A DNA stretch of 64,000 nt, taken from NCBI RefSeq assembly GCF_900609055.1, contig NZ_UXAW01000134.1:58450-122449 (forward strand). Reading direction: 5' to 3'. Positions 49,796-58,623 of the stretch are shown here, piece by piece. The DNA is from Pseudogemmobacter humi (GTDB taxonomy: Bacteria; Pseudomonadota; Alphaproteobacteria; Rhodobacterales; Rhodobacteraceae). The notes below the pieces were generated by a model. It had not been told where the DNA came from and did no database searches. It worked only from the letters and a program-made list of their open reading frames with translations. The position numbers were made by a program, and so were the translations under genes. Numbering within the stretch: the stretch's first letter is position 1; each line of letters starts with the position of its first letter.

Positions 49796-51433
49796 ATGCA
49801 GACAGAGAACCAAAAGAACCGGCTTTGGCGGCCGCAGCTTTCGCAGACGGGACTATCCCTTATCGTGGCCGCCTATGTGATGCTGGCGCTTAATCACGGG
49901 TTCTGGACCCGGCTTCTGGGCCAGTTTCCCCTGAATGACAGCCGCTCGTTGATCTTTGCGCTTGGTGTCTTTGCACTGACGGTCTTGCTTCTTGAGCTTT
50001 TCGGCCCGGCGCGGCTGCAAAAGCCGGTTGCGGCGGTGATGATCCTGATCACGGCCGGGGCGGGATATTACGAGCGCACTTTCGGGGTGCTGATCGATCG
50101 GGAAATGGTACGCAACATCTTTGAGACGACCTATGCGGAATCGAGCCAGTTGCTCACTTTGCGCATGGCGGCCTCGCTGCTGCTGAGCGGGGTCTTGCCT
50201 GCACTGCTTGTCTTCTGGCCGCAGGTGAAACGTGTCGGTGGCTGGCATCAGCTCTGGCGCTGGCCTCTTGGCGTGGGGCTCAGCCTTGCCGTGTTGGTCG
50301 GCGCGTTGTTCACCCATTACAAGGATTATTCGGCCATGCTGCGGGAGCGCCATGATCTCATGGGGGCCTATCAGCCCGGCGCATCGATGGTTGCGGCGGC
50401 CCGTTTCGCGCAGGAGCAGTGGAAAACCGGAGATCCGGTAGCAGTGGCCTATGGCCGTGATGCGGCTACCGGCCCCCACCTTGCCGCTGCGCCGCAGCCG
50501 GTGCTGATGGTGGTCTTTGTCGGCGAAACGGCGCGGGCGCAGAATTTCGGCTTGAACGGCTATGCGCGCGATACCACACCCGAGTTGGCCCGGCGCGATG
50601 TGATTGCCTTTACCGATACCAGCTCCTGCGGCACCTCGACCGCTGTTTCTGTGCCCTGTATGTTCTCGGGCCTGGGCAAAGCAGGTTACTCTCGCGAGGC
50701 GGCGTTGGGACGGGAAAATCTGCTGGACATCATGGCCCATGCCGGGCTGGAGATTGACTGGTGGGACAATAATGCCGGGGACCAGAACGTCGCCAGAAGG
50801 CTGGGCTGGAACCGCATTGATCAGTCCATTTCCCCCGAAGCCTGTGAGGGAGAATGCACCGATGAGGCCTTCCTGCCGGTGATCGAAAAGGCCGCGGCCA
50901 GCATCGACCGCAACACCGTGCTGGTGCTGCATATGATCGGCAGCCACGGGCCCGCCTATTACCTGCGCTATCCGAAGACGCGCGCCGTCTTTCAGCCCGA
51001 TTGCCGCAGCTCACAATTCTCAGATTGCAGCACGGAAGAAATCGTCAATGCCTATGACAATACGATCCGCGAAACGGACCATGTCCTGGCGCAGGCGATT
51101 GATCTTCTGGCCGCCTCGGATCGGGTGATCCCTGCGATGGTCTATCTCTCTGATCACGGCGAATCCCTTGGCGAAAACGGTCTCTACCTGCACGCGGCCC
51201 CTTCCTTCATGGCCCCTGCCGAGCAAACCCGGGTGCCCTTCGTGATCTGGCTTGATCACCGCTTTTCCGAGACCATGGGCTTAGATTCAGATTGCCTGCG
51301 GAAGATCGCAGGCGCGCCCTCCAGCCATGACAATCTGTTCCCGACGCTGCTTGGTCTGATGGATGTGCAGACCAGCGTGCGCGACCCCGCGCTGGATCTG
51401 ACCGCGACCTGCCGCAAAGGAGAGATGATGTGA
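49796..51433 (+). CDS. eptA: Lipid A phosphoethanolamine transferase (EptA/MCR family)
   Basis: A 545-residue enzyme. Five membrane helices in the first 170 residues are followed by a periplasmic alkaline-phosphatase-fold domain. The zinc and catalytic motifs are intact: VFVGETARAQNFGLNGYARDT, DTSSCGTSTAVSVPCMFS (catalytic Thr), MIGSHGPAYYLRYP, and YLSDHGESLGENGLYLHA. It adds phosphoethanolamine to lipid A, which lowers binding of cationic peptides such as polymyxins. dgkA follows in the same operon (overlap of four bases), as in mcr-3-type loci. Whether it gives resistance cannot be read from sequence. The adjacent two-component pair probably regulates it. Confidence 0.92.
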   Translation: MQTENQKNRLWRPQLSQTGLSLIVAAYVMLALNHGFWTRLLGQFPLNDSRSLIFALGVFALTVLLLELFGPARLQKPVAAVMILITAGAGYYERTFGVLIDREMVRNIFETTYAESSQLLTLRMAASLLLSGVLPALLVFWPQVKRVGGWHQLWRWPLGVGLSLAVLVGALFTHYKDYSAMLRERHDLMGAYQPGASMVAAARFAQEQWKTGDPVAVAYGRDAATGPHLAAAPQPVLMVVFVGETARAQNFGLNGYARDTTPELARRDVIAFTDTSSCGTSTAVSVPCMFSGLGKAGYSREAALGRENLLDIMAHAGLEIDWWDNNAGDQNVARRLGWNRIDQSISPEACEGECTDEAFLPVIEKAAASIDRNTVLVLHMIGSHGPAYYLRYPKTRAVFQPDCRSSQFSDCSTEEIVNAYDNTIRETDHVLAQAIDLLAASDRVIPAMVYLSDHGESLGENGLYLHAAPSFMAPAEQTRVPFVIWLDHRFSETMGLDSDCLRKIAGAPSSHDNLFPTLLGLMDVQTSVRDPALDLTATCRKGEMM

Positions 51434-51834
51434 GCTGTGACAGCGCAAATCTGGCCGATGCGACGGGCAGGCAAAAGCCCCTCGCGCGCGGCGGCCTCCT
51501 CCATATCCTCGATGCTGCAGGTTATTCCATGGCCGGTCTGCGGCGCCTGCTGCAGGAAGCCGCCGCCCGGCTGGAGCTTGCGGGCATCGCGCTTGGATGC
51601 CTTCTGTTTGGTATCTGCGGCGCCGATATGACCGACTGGATTGTCTTTGCTGGTCTTTCTGTCGCCGTTCTGGTGGTCGAGGCGCTAAACACCGCGCTGG
51701 AGGTGCTTACTGACCGTATCTCTCCCGAATGGTCCATCGAAGCAAAGCAGGCCAAGGACCTTGGTTCTGCAGCGGTAGCTCTGACGCTCATGGCAACATG
51801 TGGCTGGGTGGCCAAGGCCTCTTTCGGCTTGTGA
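51430..51834 (+). CDS. dgkA: Diacylglycerol kinase (DgkA)
   Basis: A 134-residue membrane protein starting at GTG 51430, overlapping the eptA stop. Three membrane helices and the DgkA signatures are visible: SMAGLRRLLQEAAARLEL, VVEALNTALEVLTDRIS and EAKQAKDLGSAAVAL, including the Glu and Asp residues that bind magnesium and ATP. DgkA recycles diacylglycerol left by EptA after it takes phosphoethanolamine from phosphatidylethanolamine. The N-terminal 25 residues are an extension not usual for DgkA. Confidence 0.9.
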   Translation: MSCDSANLADATGRQKPLARGGLLHILDAAGYSMAGLRRLLQEAAARLELAGIALGCLLFGICGADMTDWIVFAGLSVAVLVVEALNTALEVLTDRISPEWSIEAKQAKDLGSAAVALTLMATCGWVAKASFGL

Positions 51835-52261
51835 TCCAGGATACACTCAGGCACTGGCAGACGTCCCCGGTCTCCTGCGGAAAATGCCTCACTGGCACGG
51901 ATTCTGTCACAGTATACGTTCAGGAACGGTTTCGCGGAATGCTGCTTTGCTGCATCGAACGCTGACCGAACGGCAGTCCAGGCTGCCTGCTTCGCTGCCC
52001 CTGCAAGGGCTACTACATGCTGCGACCTGTATGAATGTCGGTGATGGGCTCTTTACGACGAGGGGGCAGTGAGTTCCTCCTCTTGATCGGGGTCTTGAAT
52101 TTGACGTCTCCCGGCATAGCCGGGACCGGGCTCAGGTCCTGGCGGACGGAAGCCAGCGTCGCCGTCTTCCCCCTTTCGGGCATAGATCCCTGACGCAGGG
52201 CCCGACTGAGGTGGGGGGCGCCGAGGGGTGAGCCGCGGCCACTGCGCGGAGGTTACGGGTC
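51835..52261. other. Gene-free region between dgkA and the helicase/methyltransferase
   Basis: No supported gene on either strand. CCCGGCATAGCCGGG near 52110 forms a hairpin. The region separates the lipid A cargo from plasmid-type genes. Confidence 0.45.
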
Positions 52262-52375
52262 TGTCCGGTTCAGCGTGAGAGGTCGAGAGGGGGCCGGAAC
52301 GGGCAGGTTCCGGACGGTTGAGAGAGAGCGCTGTCCGGGCCTGTCCAGTGCTCTGCTCTCCCGAGGATCTCCCCG
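52262..52375 (+). promoter_or_regulatory. Class II leader before the helicase/methyltransferase gene
   Basis: GAGAGG...GAGAGGGGG is followed by a perfect hairpin CCGGAAC-gggcag-GTTCCGG (about 52294-52313), then GAGAGAGAGCGCTGTCC and GCTCTGCTCTC, and GAGGA before the ATG. In the leader at 41760 the first hairpin is CCGG(G)AAGG/CCTTCCGG, so both arms changed together. Confidence 0.55.
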
Positions 52376-55300
52376 ATGAACGATCTGTCCCCCGCGGCCG
52401 CGGCGCAAGCGCCGGTCGCGCCCACTCCTGTTCCGGCCGCCCGCTGCATTCTCGCTGCGGCCGAGGCGCTTCTTCCGCATTTCGAACGCGGCCGGCGCAT
52501 CGACAGCACGGTGCTGCGCAGCGCCATGGAGTCCGCATTCGGCGCATCTGACGCTTCCGGCCTCTGGGATTGGAAAAATGCCTATGAGGCCTGTGAAGTC
52601 GCCACGGTTCTGTTCTTGCGCAAATTCGGCAGCGCATTGCTCCGCAAAGCGGCTGCGCCCGAGGCGCGTCTCGCGGCGCTGACGAAGATCGCCGCCCTGC
52701 TGCCGAGCCATACAAGGCGTTCCGAGGAAAGCCAGGCGCTGCAGCAGTTCAGCACGCCCCTTCCGCTCGGGCTCGCAGCTGTCACCGCCGCGTCGATCAC
52801 GCCCGCGGATCTGGTGCTGGAGCCCTCAGCCGGCACCGGCCTGATGGCAATCCTTGCCGGTATTGCTTGCCGCAGCCTCGCGCTGAACGAACTGGCCGAG
52901 ACCCGCGCGGATCTTCTCTCCTCTCTCTTCCCGGCCTTGCCTGTCACCCGGTTCGATGCCGCCCAGATCCACGACCACCTCGATGCAGGAGTCGTGCCGT
53001 CCGTTGTCTTGATGAACCCGCCCTTCTCTGCGCTGGCCAATGTCACCACGCGCGTGGCAGATGCCGCTTTCCGCCATATCGCTTCCGCTCTGGCGCGACT
53101 CGCCCCTGGCGGGCGGCTGGTGACCATCACCGGTGCTGGGTTCGGCCCCGAAGCACCGGCCTGGCGCGATGCCTTCATCCGGCTGCAGGAGCATGGCCGC
53201 GTGGCCTTCACCGCCGCCGTGGATGGCGCGGTCTATGCGAAGCATGGCACCACGTTCGACACGCGGCTGATGGTGATCGACAAGATCCCGGCCGAAGATC
53301 CTTCCTCCTTCCCGGCCTCTTCTGGCATTGCGCCCGATGTTGCGACGCTGCTCAGGTGGATCGCTGCCCAAGTGCCGCCGCGCTGCGTGGTCGATCTGCC
53401 CCGGCCACCGGCACCGGCAGCACCGGCCGCCGCCCGTACGGTGCGCTCCTACCTTGCTCGGGCCGGTGCGACGAAGTCTCCTCGGGTTACATTGACAACT
53501 TCCAATGCCGTCGAGCTCGCCTATGACACGCTGGACTGGACGCCGCCTGAAGCCGCGCGGCTCTCGGACGCGATCTATGAAGAATATGCCCTGCAGGCGA
53601 TCCGTATTCCCGGCGCGGCCCCACATCCGACCAAACTCGTGCAATCCGCCGCCATGGCCTCGGTTGCGCCGCCCCACCCCTCCTACCGGCCCCTGCTTCC
53701 CGCTGACATCTGTACCCGCCTCTCAGATGCGCAGCTCGAGACGGTGATTTATGCCGGCGAAGCGCATAGCGACCACCTCGCTGGCTCTTGGACGCTGGAT
53801 GAGACCATGGACACGGTCAGCGCTGCCGGAGCGGATGCGGCTGGCGCTGTCCGCTTCCGGCGCGGCTTTATGCTGGGCGATGGCACCGGCGCGGGCAAGG
53901 GGCGGCAATCAGCCGGGATCATTCTCGACAACTGGCTGCGCGGGCGGCGCAAGGCGCTCTGGATCTCCAAGTCCGACAAGCTGATCGAGGATGCGCAGCG
54001 CGACTGGTCCGCACTCGGGCAGGAGAAGCTGCTGATCACGCCGCTCTCGCGCTTTGCTCAAGGCAAGGCGATCACCCTGTCGGAAGGCATTCTCTTCACC
54101 ACCTATGCAACACTGCGATCGGATGACCGCGGCGAAAAGGTCTCGCGGGTGCGCCAGATCGTGGATTGGCTCGGGTCGGATTTCGACGGGGTGATCATTT
54201 TCGATGAAAGCCATGCGATGCAGAATGCCGCCGGTGGCAAGGGCGAGCGCGGCGATGTCGCAGCTTCGCAGCAGGGCAGGGCGGGCCTGCGCCTGCAGCA
54301 CGCGCTGCCCGATGCGCGCGTGGTCTATGTATCCGCGACCGGGGCGACGACGGTGCACAACCTCGCCTATGCGCAGCGCCTTGGCCTCTGGGGCGGAGAA
54401 GATTTCCCGTTTGCCACCCGGGCCGAGTTCGTCGAGGCGATCGAGGCCGGCGGCGTGGCAGCGATGGAGGTCCTGGCGCGCGATCTGCGCTCCCTCGGCC
54501 TTTATACCGCGCGGTCGCTCTCCTATGACGGCGTCGAATACGAGCTGATCGAGCACCAGCTGACCGCAGAACAGCGCCGGATCTATGATTCCTATGCCGG
54601 GGCCTTTGCGGTCATCCACAACAACCTCGATGCGGCAATGGAGGCGGCCAACATCACCGGTTCCGACGGAACGCTGAACCGTCAGGCCAAATCGGCGGCG
54701 CGCTCGGCCTTCGAGAGCACGAAACAGCGCTTTTTCGGCCATCTGCTCACCTCGATGAAAACGCCGACCCTGCTACGCTCGATCATCGAGGATCTGGAAG
54801 CGGGCCATGCGGCCGTCATCCAGATCGTCTCGACCGGCGAGGCGCTGATGGAACGGCGGCTGGCGGAGATCCCCGCCGAGGAGTGGAATGATCTGAACAC
54901 GGACCTGTCTCCGCGCGAGTATGTCATGAGCTACCTGCAGCATTCCTTCCCGGTGCAGCTCTATGAGCCGTTCAGCGATGGTGAGGGCAATGTCAGCTCG
55001 CGGCCGGTGTTCCGCGATGGCCAGCCCGTCGAGAGCCGCGAGGCCGTCATCCGGCGCGATGCCATGATCGAACATCTGGCGGGTCTGCCGCCGGTGCCGG
55101 GGGCGCTCGATCAGATCGTCCAGCATTTTGGCACCGAGATGGTAGCCGAAGTCACTGGCCGGTCGCGCCGGATCGTCCGCAAGGGCGAGGGACCAGCGGC
55201 GCGGCTCGCCGTCGAGAACCGCGCACCCTCGGCCAATCTCGCCGAGACTCAGGCCTTCATGGACGACTGCAAGCGCATCCTCGTCTTCTCGGATGCTGGC

Positions 55301-56710
55301 GGCACCGGGCGCAGCTATCACGCCGAACTCTCGGCGCGGAATCAGCGCCTGCGCGTGCATTATCTGCTGGAGCCGGGCTGGAAGGCCGATGCTGCCATTC
55401 AGGGTCTCGGCCGCACCAATCGCACCAACCAGGCGCAGCCGCCTCTATTCCGGCCAATTGCCACGGATGTGAAGGCTGAGAAGCGGTTTCTCAGCACCAT
55501 CGCGCGCCGCCTCGACACGCTGGGGGCGATCACCCGCGGGCAGCGCCAGACCGGCGGGCAGGGACTGTTCTGCCCCGAAGACAATCTGGAAAGCCCCTAT
55601 GCCCGGGCTGCCCTACGCCAGCTCTACCTCCTGTTGGTCCGCGGCAAGGTCGATGGTTGTTCGCTGGAGCGGTTTGAATCCGCCACCGGCCTGAAGCTGA
55701 TGGACAGCAATGGCATCAAAGATGAGCTGCCGCCGATCACCACCTTTCTCAACCGCCTGCTGGCGCTGACCATCGAGCTGCAAGGCATCCTCTTCACCGC
55801 TTTCGAGCAGCTGCTGGAGGCCAAGGTCGAGGGGGCGATCGCGGCGGGGATCTATGATCTGGGTCTCGAGACGCTGAAGGCCGAAAGCTTCACCGTTACC
55901 GACCGGCAGGTGATCTACTCCCATCCCGGCACCGGGGCCGAGACGAGGCTTCTGACCATCACCGAGCGGCGGCGCAATACGCCCCTGCTGCTCGATGCCG
56001 CCCTCGACGAGTTGGATGATCCGCGCGCGGTCCTGCTGGTGAACAGCCGATCCGGCCGGGCGGCCGTGCAGGTGCCGACCACCTCGATCATGCTTGACGA
56101 TGGCGAGATAGAACGTCGTGTGCGCTTGATCCGGCCGATGGAAGCCTTCAGCATGTCCGTCAGGATGATGAGTGACACGCTTTGGGTTGAGACTGACAGT
56201 AAGACCTTCGCGGCCGCATGGCGGGCCGAGGTCGCCGATGTGCCGGAGTTCTCGGATGCCACGCTGCATGTGGTTTCGGGGTTGCTGCTGCCGGTATGGA
56301 AGCGCCTGCCGCAAGATGAGACCCGCGTCTATCGCCTGCAGACCGATGACGGCGAGCGCATCATCGGCCGCCGGGTCTCGCCCGCCTGGGCCACGAACGC
56401 CACCGCAAGCGGAGCGTCCAGCCTGACCCCGGATCAGGCCTACGCCGCATTGCTCGACGGGCGGACCGTCCTCGATCTTGCCGAGGGCCTGCAACTGCGT
56501 CGCTCGCGGGTGATGGGCGCGAACCGGATCGAACTGACCGGCTTCTCGGAAGCGATGCGCGAGCGGCTGCGGGCTTGGGGGCTCTTCAGCGAGATCATCT
56601 CCTGGAAGCTGCGCTTCTTCGTGCCGGTGGGTGCAAATGGCACCGACATCCTCGGCAAACTGTTCGCGGTCTATCCGATCAGCCGTATCACCGAGCGGGA
56701 GGCGGCATGA
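52376..56710 (+). CDS. N6-methyltransferase / strawberry-notch helicase fusion (DarB-like)
   Basis: A 1444-residue protein in three parts. Residues about 120-280 form a SAM methyltransferase with EPSAGTG (149-155) and NPPF (214-217, the N6-adenine/amino-methylase motif). Residues about 460-700 form a strawberry-notch SF2-type ATPase with GDGTGAGKG (501-509) and DESH (610-613). The rest contains the strawberry-notch C-terminal helicase core (FSDAGGTGRSYHAEL, GLGRTNRTNQAQ). The same architecture occurs in phage DarB-type antirestriction proteins, which are carried in with the DNA and protect it from type I enzymes. Whether this protein methylates or translocates DNA is unknown. It has a class II leader like the ArdB gene. 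Confidence 0.88.
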   Translation: MNDLSPAAAAQAPVAPTPVPAARCILAAAEALLPHFERGRRIDSTVLRSAMESAFGASDASGLWDWKNAYEACEVATVLFLRKFGSALLRKAAAPEARLAALTKIAALLPSHTRRSEESQALQQFSTPLPLGLAAVTAASITPADLVLEPSAGTGLMAILAGIACRSLALNELAETRADLLSSLFPALPVTRFDAAQIHDHLDAGVVPSVVLMNPPFSALANVTTRVADAAFRHIASALARLAPGGRLVTITGAGFGPEAPAWRDAFIRLQEHGRVAFTAAVDGAVYAKHGTTFDTRLMVIDKIPAEDPSSFPASSGIAPDVATLLRWIAAQVPPRCVVDLPRPPAPAAPAAARTVRSYLARAGATKSPRVTLTTSNAVELAYDTLDWTPPEAARLSDAIYEEYALQAIRIPGAAPHPTKLVQSAAMASVAPPHPSYRPLLPADICTRLSDAQLETVIYAGEAHSDHLAGSWTLDETMDTVSAAGADAAGAVRFRRGFMLGDGTGAGKGRQSAGIILDNWLRGRRKALWISKSDKLIEDAQRDWSALGQEKLLITPLSRFAQGKAITLSEGILFTTYATLRSDDRGEKVSRVRQIVDWLGSDFDGVIIFDESHAMQNAAGGKGERGDVAASQQGRAGLRLQHALPDARVVYVSATGATTVHNLAYAQRLGLWGGEDFPFATRAEFVEAIEAGGVAAMEVLARDLRSLGLYTARSLSYDGVEYELIEHQLTAEQRRIYDSYAGAFAVIHNNLDAAMEAANITGSDGTLNRQAKSAARSAFESTKQRFFGHLLTSMKTPTLLRSIIEDLEAGHAAVIQIVSTGEALMERRLAEIPAEEWNDLNTDLSPREYVMSYLQHSFPVQLYEPFSDGEGNVSSRPVFRDGQPVESREAVIRRDAMIEHLAGLPPVPGALDQIVQHFGTEMVAEVTGRSRRIVRKGEGPAARLAVENRAPSANLAETQAFMDDCKRILVFSDAGGTGRSYHAELSARNQRLRVHYLLEPGWKADAAIQGLGRTNRTNQAQPPLFRPIATDVKAEKRFLSTIARRLDTLGAITRGQRQTGGQGLFCPEDNLESPYARAALRQLYLLLVRGKVDGCSLERFESATGLKLMDSNGIKDELPPITTFLNRLLALTIELQGILFTAFEQLLEAKVEGAIAAGIYDLGLETLKAESFTVTDRQVIYSHPGTGAETRLLTITERRRNTPLLLDAALDELDDPRAVLLVNSRSGRAAVQVPTTSIMLDDGEIERRVRLIRPMEAFSMSVRMMSDTLWVETDSKTFAAAWRAEVADVPEFSDATLHVVSGLLLPVWKRLPQDETRVYRLQTDDGERIIGRRVSPAWATNATASGASSLTPDQAYAALLDGRTVLDLAEGLQLRRSRVMGANRIELTGFSEAMRERLRAWGLFSEIISWKLRFFVPVGANGTDILGKLFAVYPISRITEREAA

Positions 56711-56714
56711 TGAC

Positions 56715-56936
56715 CTATCCTGCCAACGCTTTCCGCAGCGCCTCGGTGACGAAGGCGCTCTTGTTGCCGACTTCGTTCAGCTTTGCGGCGATGTCGGCGT
56801 CGATCATCAGGTTCATCCGAACCTTCTTCTCGCCCGGCAATAGTGCCGGGCGTCCACGCCGAGCGGTGGCGAAGAAGCTGTCGCCGAGATCGCCGACCTC
56901 GCCATCGCTATCGATCAGCGGCCTATCCTTGTTCAT
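56715..56936 (-). CDS. BrnA-like antitoxin
   Basis: A 73-residue protein. The C-terminal half KKVRMNLMIDADIAAKLNEVGNKSAFVTEALRKAL is a ribbon-helix-helix domain of the BrnA type, and the N-terminal half is flexible and acidic. BrnA proteins neutralise BrnT and repress their operon. The BrnT gene lies upstream and overlaps by 14 bases. Toxin-first order is typical of brnTA. Confidence 0.85.
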   Translation of the reverse strand: MNKDRPLIDSDGEVGDLGDSFFATARRGRPALLPGEKKVRMNLMIDADIAAKLNEVGNKSAFVTEALRKALAG

Positions 56937-57189
56937 AGCGCTTCCTTTCCCTTGTGTTGGCCTTGCGCAGGCTGATCACCCGCAGCGCCTTGCCGCGGAC
57001 GCACCAGGCCACCACGCAAAGCCGGACATGGATCGGGACGAGGCTGACAAAGCGGCGCTCGCCGTATCCCTCCCGCAGATCCTCGGCGGTCAGGGCGTCA
57101 TCCCAACGCGCCGCGGCAACATCGGCAAAGTCGAGGCCCCGTTCCTGCAGGGTGCGCGCGCGTTTGTCTTCGTCCCAGTCCAGATCCAT
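56923..57189 (-). CDS. BrnT-family RNase toxin
   Basis: An 88-residue RelE-fold toxin starting MDLDWDEDKRARTLQERGLDF, which is the typical BrnT N-terminus. FADVAAARWDD and RVISLRKANTRERKRYEQG near the end contain the expected active-site Arg and family ending. The start at 57189 is chosen by this match; a TTG six codons upstream is less likely. Together with BrnA it forms a toxin-antitoxin pair that stabilises the element or reacts to stress. Confidence 0.87.
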   Translation of the reverse strand: MDLDWDEDKRARTLQERGLDFADVAAARWDDALTAEDLREGYGERRFVSLVPIHVRLCVVAWCVRGKALRVISLRKANTRERKRYEQG

Positions 57190-57263
57190 GCGCTCAAGAT
57201 AGGGCAACGTGCCTCACGGCACAATAAAAGTGTGTATAGTTATTTTCGGCAGGAGGTGTCGTG

Positions 57264-58307
57264 ATGGCTCGCATCGATGCCGCCGATCTGTCGCACCGTC
57301 TTGGCCAACAGGCCGAGGCGGTGTGTCGGCACTATCTGTCGAATGGCCGCAAACAGGGCAATTACTGGCAGGTCGGCGATGTGCGCAATGAACCGGGGCG
57401 GTCGATGTTCGTCCGCCTGACGGGCCCGGCGTCGGGCAAAGGTGCTGCTGGAAAGTGGACCGATAGCGCTACGGCCGAGCACGGTGATCTGCTCGATGTG
57501 ATCCGCGAGAGCCTTGGCCTAAGCGACTTCGCCGATGTGGCCGAGGAAGCCCGGCGGTTCCTCAGCCTGCCACAGCTGGAACCGGCACCGGAGCCGAAGA
57601 GGCTCAGATCGGCACCAGCTCCTTCTGGATCACCTGACCGTGCAGAACGGCTCTGGCGCATGTCGAGGTCCCTCCGGGGCACGCTGGCCGGCAGCTATCT
57701 GCGCCAGCGTGGCCTGACGGATCTGCGTGACACGGACAGCCTTCGCTTCCACCCTGACTGCTACTACCGTCCGGAGGGCGAGGGTCCGACCGAGACCTGG
57801 CCCGCGCTGATCGGCAAGATCACCGACCTCGAGGGCAAGCTCACCGGTGTCCACCGCACCTGGCTCACCCGCGATGGCAGCGGGAAAGCGCCTCTCGATC
57901 CGCCGCGCAAGGCGATGGGAGATCTGCTCGGCAACGCGGTCCGGTTTGGTCAGGCGCAAGATGTCATGGCGGCAGGAGAGGGCATCGAAACCGTGCTCTC
58001 GCTGCGTCAGATCTTGCCAAAGATGCCGATGGTCGCGGCTCTCTCGGCGGGACATCTCGCAGCCATCCTCTTCCCGGCAGATCTGCGCAGGCTCTATATC
58101 ATCCGCGACAATGATCCCGCTGGCGACGGGGCGCGGGACAGTCTGATCGCCCGGGCGCACGAGGTCGGGATCGAGGCGATTACGCTCTCGCCCATGCTGG
58201 GAGATTTCAACGACGATCTCATGGGACCGGGTCTGGAGGCACTTCGGGCGCAGCTCCGGGGTCAAGTCGCCGCTGAGGACGTCAGCCGCTTCATGGCCCT
58301 TCGCTGA
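57264..58307 (+). CDS. Toprim-domain primase-like protein (DUF7146/P4-type)
   Basis: A 347-residue protein. An N-terminal part (HYLSNGRKQGNYWQVGD and a GKWTDSATAEHGDLLDVIRE segment) resembles the zinc-free N-terminal region of plasmid/phage primase-like proteins. The C-terminal Toprim has the catalytic Glu at about 239 (AGEGIETVLS) and the DxD at 282-284 (YIIRDNDPAGDGA). Such proteins are annotated as DUF7146/Toprim. They may prime DNA synthesis after transfer. AGGAGG lies seven bases before the ATG. It is divergent from brnTA. Confidence 0.85.
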   Translation: MARIDAADLSHRLGQQAEAVCRHYLSNGRKQGNYWQVGDVRNEPGRSMFVRLTGPASGKGAAGKWTDSATAEHGDLLDVIRESLGLSDFADVAEEARRFLSLPQLEPAPEPKRLRSAPAPSGSPDRAERLWRMSRSLRGTLAGSYLRQRGLTDLRDTDSLRFHPDCYYRPEGEGPTETWPALIGKITDLEGKLTGVHRTWLTRDGSGKAPLDPPRKAMGDLLGNAVRFGQAQDVMAAGEGIETVLSLRQILPKMPMVAALSAGHLAAILFPADLRRLYIIRDNDPAGDGARDSLIARAHEVGIEAITLSPMLGDFNDDLMGPGLEALRAQLRGQVAAEDVSRFMALR

Positions 58308-58623
58308 TCCGCCGGGAACGGGGAGGGTGATCGGGCAGGCGTGCTCCTGCCCGGGCAGACCGGGGAAGCAACCCCCTTCGGCAAGAGGACCGCGCCGAGG
58401 CCTTCTCAGAGGGCGAGCGGCCCACAAACGCTCCGGCCCGGCAATGGCGGCGCCCGACTGATTTCCGTCGGCGGGGCAAGCCCCGCCTTTACATCGCGAA
58501 GCAAATCAGCCGGGCTTTGCCATCAAGGCCCGCGGGTGCGCGGGCTGCCCGGCCGGAGCGCCCGTGGGCTTGTCGTCGCCAGAAGGCCGCGACGGTCGCG
58601 GTCCAAGCCGAAGGATGCATCCC
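58308..58623. promoter_or_regulatory. GC-rich leader region before the DUF2493 gene
   Basis: A 316-base region without a gene. It contains several GC inverted repeats, for example CGGGCAGGCGTGCTCCTGCCCG near 58332-58353 and GGCGGGGCAAGCCCCGCC near 58470-58487. It lies in the position of a long 5' leader, but does not clearly match class I or class II. Confidence 0.45.

Noticed and set aside
57630..58427. A minus-strand open frame of 265 residues
   Set aside because: It is opposite the Toprim protein, whose catalytic residues are intact.
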